Notes under the pieces: model-generated
What the model saw: only the letters and a program-made list of their open reading frames with translations
Databases searched by the model: none
Told to the model about the DNA's origin: nothing
Program-made: the position numbers and the translations under genes
Shown: positions 62,253-64,000 of the stretch, in pieces
Layout: every line of letters starts with the position of its first letter
How positions within the stretch are numbered: the first letter of the stretch is position 1
Assembly (NCBI GenBank): GCA_049802235.1
Contig: JBARMB010000107.1
Location: 1-64,000 of the forward strand
Direction: 5' to 3'
Length of the DNA stretch: 64,000 nt
From: VBDM01 sp049802235
GTDB lineage: Bacteria; Pseudomonadota; Gammaproteobacteria; Burkholderiales; SG8-39

Positions 62253-62426
62253 TTCTCAGTTTACCAGCCAAACTTGCCAGCAATCCGGGCCTCTTCCACG
62301 CAGGCCGGTCTTGCGCGTCTTGGGTTGTGCACAAAATCACGCCGCATGATGCGCGACATCCTTCCTCGCAAAACGAACTCCTGCGTCGAGGGGCGGCCGC
62401 GGACCCGCCAAGATTATGCCGAAAAC

Positions 62427-62450
62427 AAAAAAGCCGCCCGAAAGGCGGCT
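62427..62450 (-). terminator. intrinsic terminator of rplM-rpsI
   Basis: On the minus strand AGCCGCC-TTTCG-GGCGGCT followed by T6, 23 bases after the rpsI stop. Confidence 0.9.
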
Positions 62451-62473
62451 CTTTGGCGCCACGCTGAAAACAA

Positions 62474-62866
62474 TCAGCGCTTGGAAAACTGTTTGCGCCG
62501 CCGCGCCTTGTGCAGGCCGACTTTCTTCCGCTCCACCTCGCGGGCATCGCGGGTAACCAGCCCCGCCTTGCTGAGAACGGGCTTGAGCGCGGGATCGAAC
62601 TCGATCAGCGCGCGAGTCAGGCCGTGGCGCACAGCGCCGGCCTGCCCGGACTCGCCGCCGCCGGAAACATTGATCTTGACGTCGAAGCTGGTGAGATGAT
62701 TGGTGAGCGCCAGCGGCTGGCGCGCCACCATCTGCCCCGTCTCCCGCGCGAAGTACACGTTCGCGGGACGGTCGTTGACGATAAAGTTGCCCTTGCCGGA
62801 CTTGATGAACACGCGCGCGACGGAACTTTTGCGCCGCCCGGTGCCGTAGTAGTAGTCGCCGATCAT
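62474..62866 (-). CDS. rpsI: 30S ribosomal protein S9
   Basis: A 130-residue protein with the S9 N-terminus (YYYGTGRRKSSVARVFIKSG), GQAGAVRHGLTRALIEFDP and the C-terminal tail ending KKVGLHKARRRKQFSKR, which reaches the P site. The start overlaps the rplM stop by 4 bases. Confidence 0.98.
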   Translation of the reverse strand: MIGDYYYGTGRRKSSVARVFIKSGKGNFIVNDRPANVYFARETGQMVARQPLALTNHLTSFDVKINVSGGGESGQAGAVRHGLTRALIEFDPALKPVLSKAGLVTRDAREVERKKVGLHKARRRKQFSKR

Positions 62867-63297
62867 GCCTTGACCTCCAGAGCCTTGGGTTGCTGCGCCG
62901 TATGCGGATGCTCGCCCTGCGCGTACACCTTCAGTTTCTTGAACATGGCGTAACCGAGCGGCCCTTTGGGCAGCATGCCTTTTACCGCGATCTCGAGCGC
63001 CCGCGTCGGAAAGCGCGCCTGCATCTTGCCGAAGCTGGTTTCGTAGACGCCGCCGGGGTAGGTGCTGTGGCGATAGTACTTTTTGCCTTTTTCCTTGTTC
63101 CCGGTGACGCGCACCTTGCCGGCGTTGACCACGACGATGTAATCGCCGGTGTCCACATGCGGGGTGAACTCCGGTTTGTGCTTGCCGCGCAGGCGGCGCG
63201 CGATCTCGGCGGCGAGCCGTCCCAGCACCTTGCCGCTGGCATCGACGAGATACCAGTCGCGCTTGACTTCGTGCGGTTTCGCGGAAAAGGTTTTCAT
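62863..63297 (-). CDS. rplM: 50S ribosomal protein L13
   Basis: A 144-residue protein with the L13 signature (WYLVDASGKVLGRLAAEIAR; DYIVVVNAGKVRVTGNK; MLPKGPLGYAMFKKLKVY). First gene of the rplM-rpsI operon; in other bacteria L13 represses this operon at its leader. Confidence 0.98.
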   Translation of the reverse strand: MKTFSAKPHEVKRDWYLVDASGKVLGRLAAEIARRLRGKHKPEFTPHVDTGDYIVVVNAGKVRVTGNKEKGKKYYRHSTYPGGVYETSFGKMQARFPTRALEIAVKGMLPKGPLGYAMFKKLKVYAQGEHPHTAQQPKALEVKA

Positions 63298-63405
63298 GAG
63301 CAGATGCTGCTGCGCTCGTTCGGACGAAAGGGCGTGATTTTATTGAAGAAGTAGCCCGATGTCAAACATCTTGACTGAGACACGGAAGCATCCGCCGAAA
63401 ACGGC

Positions 63406-63511
63406 AAAAAAAAGCGCAACCCCGAAGGGTTGCGCTAAATTCCACCAAAGGAGGAGGGTGGAGGAGACAAATCTTGGAGCGTTCCGCCTGCATTCAATTG
63501 AACACTCGCTA
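63406..63511 (-). ncRNA. candidate small RNA with CCUCC loop, about 105 nt
   Basis: A promoter (TTGCAA-N17-CATAAT, 63547-63519 on the minus strand) points to a start near 63511. The transcript would end in a 10-bp stem with a UUCG tetraloop (63436-63413) and T8. Before the terminator lies a 6-bp hairpin (UCCACC 63462-63457 with GGUGGA 63446-63441) whose loop reads CUCCUCCUUU; a second CUCCUCC sits just 5' of it. Exposed CCUCC runs are complementary to Shine-Dalgarno sequences, as in CcsR/RcsR-type proteobacterial sRNAs. No good reading frame is seen inside. No comparison was possible here. Confidence 0.65.
63413..63436 (-). terminator. intrinsic terminator with UUCG loop
   Basis: AGCGCAACCC-TTCG-GGGTTGCGCT on the minus strand, followed by T8 (63413-63406). 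It is too far from, and wrongly placed for, the rplM gene, which lies downstream of it on the same strand. It must therefore end a separate transcript. Confidence 0.9.
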
Positions 63512-63518
63512 CAGTTGC

Positions 63519-63547
63519 ATTATGAAAGCATCGTTTGTGCATTGCAA
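63519..63547 (-). promoter_or_regulatory. sigma-70-like promoter of candidate sRNA
   Basis: TTGCAA (63547-63542), 17-base spacer, CATAAT (63524-63519) on the minus strand. The repeated TGCATTGCA upstream (around 63538 and 63559) may be an operator. Confidence 0.6.
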
Positions 63548-63775
63548 GAAGTTTTTGGTGCATTGCAGTACAAATTATTTAATCTGAACATGATCAAAAT
63601 TAATTAACTTAAAAAATAAACAACTTATTTAATTAAATCAAATAGATAACTTCGAATCCCCGATTCCGCCCCGCCCGGCACCCGGTCAGTATCTCAAGCG
63701 GGTTTACTTTGCTGCGCAGCACAATGGCAGAGATTCTCCGGGGTCGGCTAGAATCCGGCTGAAGGAGAGCACATC
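63548..63775. other. AT-rich intergenic region
   Basis: Between the candidate sRNA promoter and the OsmC gene. 63570-63650 is strikingly AT-rich (AATTAATTAACTTAAAAAAT, then TTAATTAAATC) in an otherwise GC-rich chromosome, giving UP-element-like A/T tracts for the leftward promoter. The right part holds a TAGAAT about 22 bases before the OsmC ribosome binding site. No gene was seen. Confidence 0.5.
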
Positions 63776-64000
63776 ATGGAATGCAAAGTAAAGTGGACCG
63801 GCGGCGACGGCATGAGTTTCGTCGCCGAGACCGGCAGCGGTCATGCTTTCGTCATGGACGGCGCCGTCGACGGCGGCGGGCACAACCTCGGTCCGCGGCC
63901 GATGGAGACCGTGCTCGCGGGCACCGGCGGCTGCACCGCCTACGACGTGGTGCTGATCCTCAGAAAAAGCGGGCAGCCTGTCTCCGGCTGCGAAGTGCGG
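63776..64000 (+). CDS. OsmC/Ohr-family protein (3' end outside window)
   Basis: ATG 63776 with AAGGAGAG upstream; 75 codons are visible before the window ends. The sequence (ECKVKWTGGDGMSFVAETGS ... GPRPMETVLAGTGGCTAYDV) matches the YhfA-like OsmC branch, with the first redox cysteine in GGCTAYDVV. OsmC proteins are thiol peroxidases in oxidative stress defence. The second cysteine region lies beyond the window. Confidence 0.88.
   Translation, partial: MECKVKWTGGDGMSFVAETGSGHAFVMDGAVDGGGHNLGPRPMETVLAGTGGCTAYDVVLILRKSGQPVSGCEVR

Noticed and set aside
63650..63690. tRNA fragment or att site (TTCGAATCCCCG resembling a T-arm)
   Set aside because: No pairing T-stem, acceptor stem or anticodon arm could be built around it.

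Overview
The window looks like a chromosome segment of a GC-rich betaproteobacterium (Burkholderiales/Nitrosomonadales-like). This is inferred from the gene content: a Bug-family tricarboxylate receptor, the order erpA - bactofilin - DUF6776-like - argC - rpsI - rplM, a complete Pho regulon and a YbiT-type ABC-F protein. No rRNA, tRNA, CRISPR array or transposase was seen.

Layout. 1-4.1 kb: an AT-richer block of foreign character with three tightly linked genes: an SMC/Rad50-like ATPase (its 5' part lies outside the window), a PD-(D/E)XK nuclease-like protein and a PIN-domain protein, plus a small unknown gene. It is a candidate defence operon. 4.1-10.7 kb: a modular array built around one intact ABC-F gene (ybiT). 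Copies of the ybiT leader and 5' end sit in front of or behind hflX, a DUF433/DUF5615 pair and an antitoxin/ParE-like pair. Copies of the ybiT 3' end follow mazEF and a VapBC-like pair. Two of the toxins are broken. Two truncated ybiT 5' ends stop exactly on the start codon of the next gene. 10.7-15 kb: a stress locus with DsrE, an exported truncated haemoglobin, two ArsM-like methyltransferases, a DUF2917 protein and an ECF sigma/anti-sigma pair. Three copies of one ECF promoter (GGAAC-N17-CGTC) are visible.

15-39 kb: mostly ordinary metabolic and membrane genes: DedA, slipin/NfeD, a cytochrome/streptogramin-lyase-like fusion, a small oxidoreductase/hydrolase cluster, htpX, a molybdenum hydroxylase, enoyl-CoA hydratase, a Bug receptor, EamA and MFS transporters, pdxH, an exported protein with 32-residue tandem repeats, a metallo-beta-lactamase-fold protein and an ATP/ADP-antiporter-like carrier. 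39.6-52.2 kb: an RRM protein, then the phosphate genes phoR, ppk1, ppx, psiE, phoB, phoU and pstBACS. PhoB-box-like sites precede pstS and lie between ppk1 and ppx.

52-64 kb: two divergent msrA genes, an AidB-like acyl-CoA dehydrogenase, tyrS, an M23 peptidase with anmK (cell-wall turnover), erpA, bactofilin, argC and rpsI/rplM. A well-formed candidate small RNA with a CCUCC loop follows, then the start of an OsmC-family gene. Long open frames antisense to these genes are GC-driven shadows and are left out.
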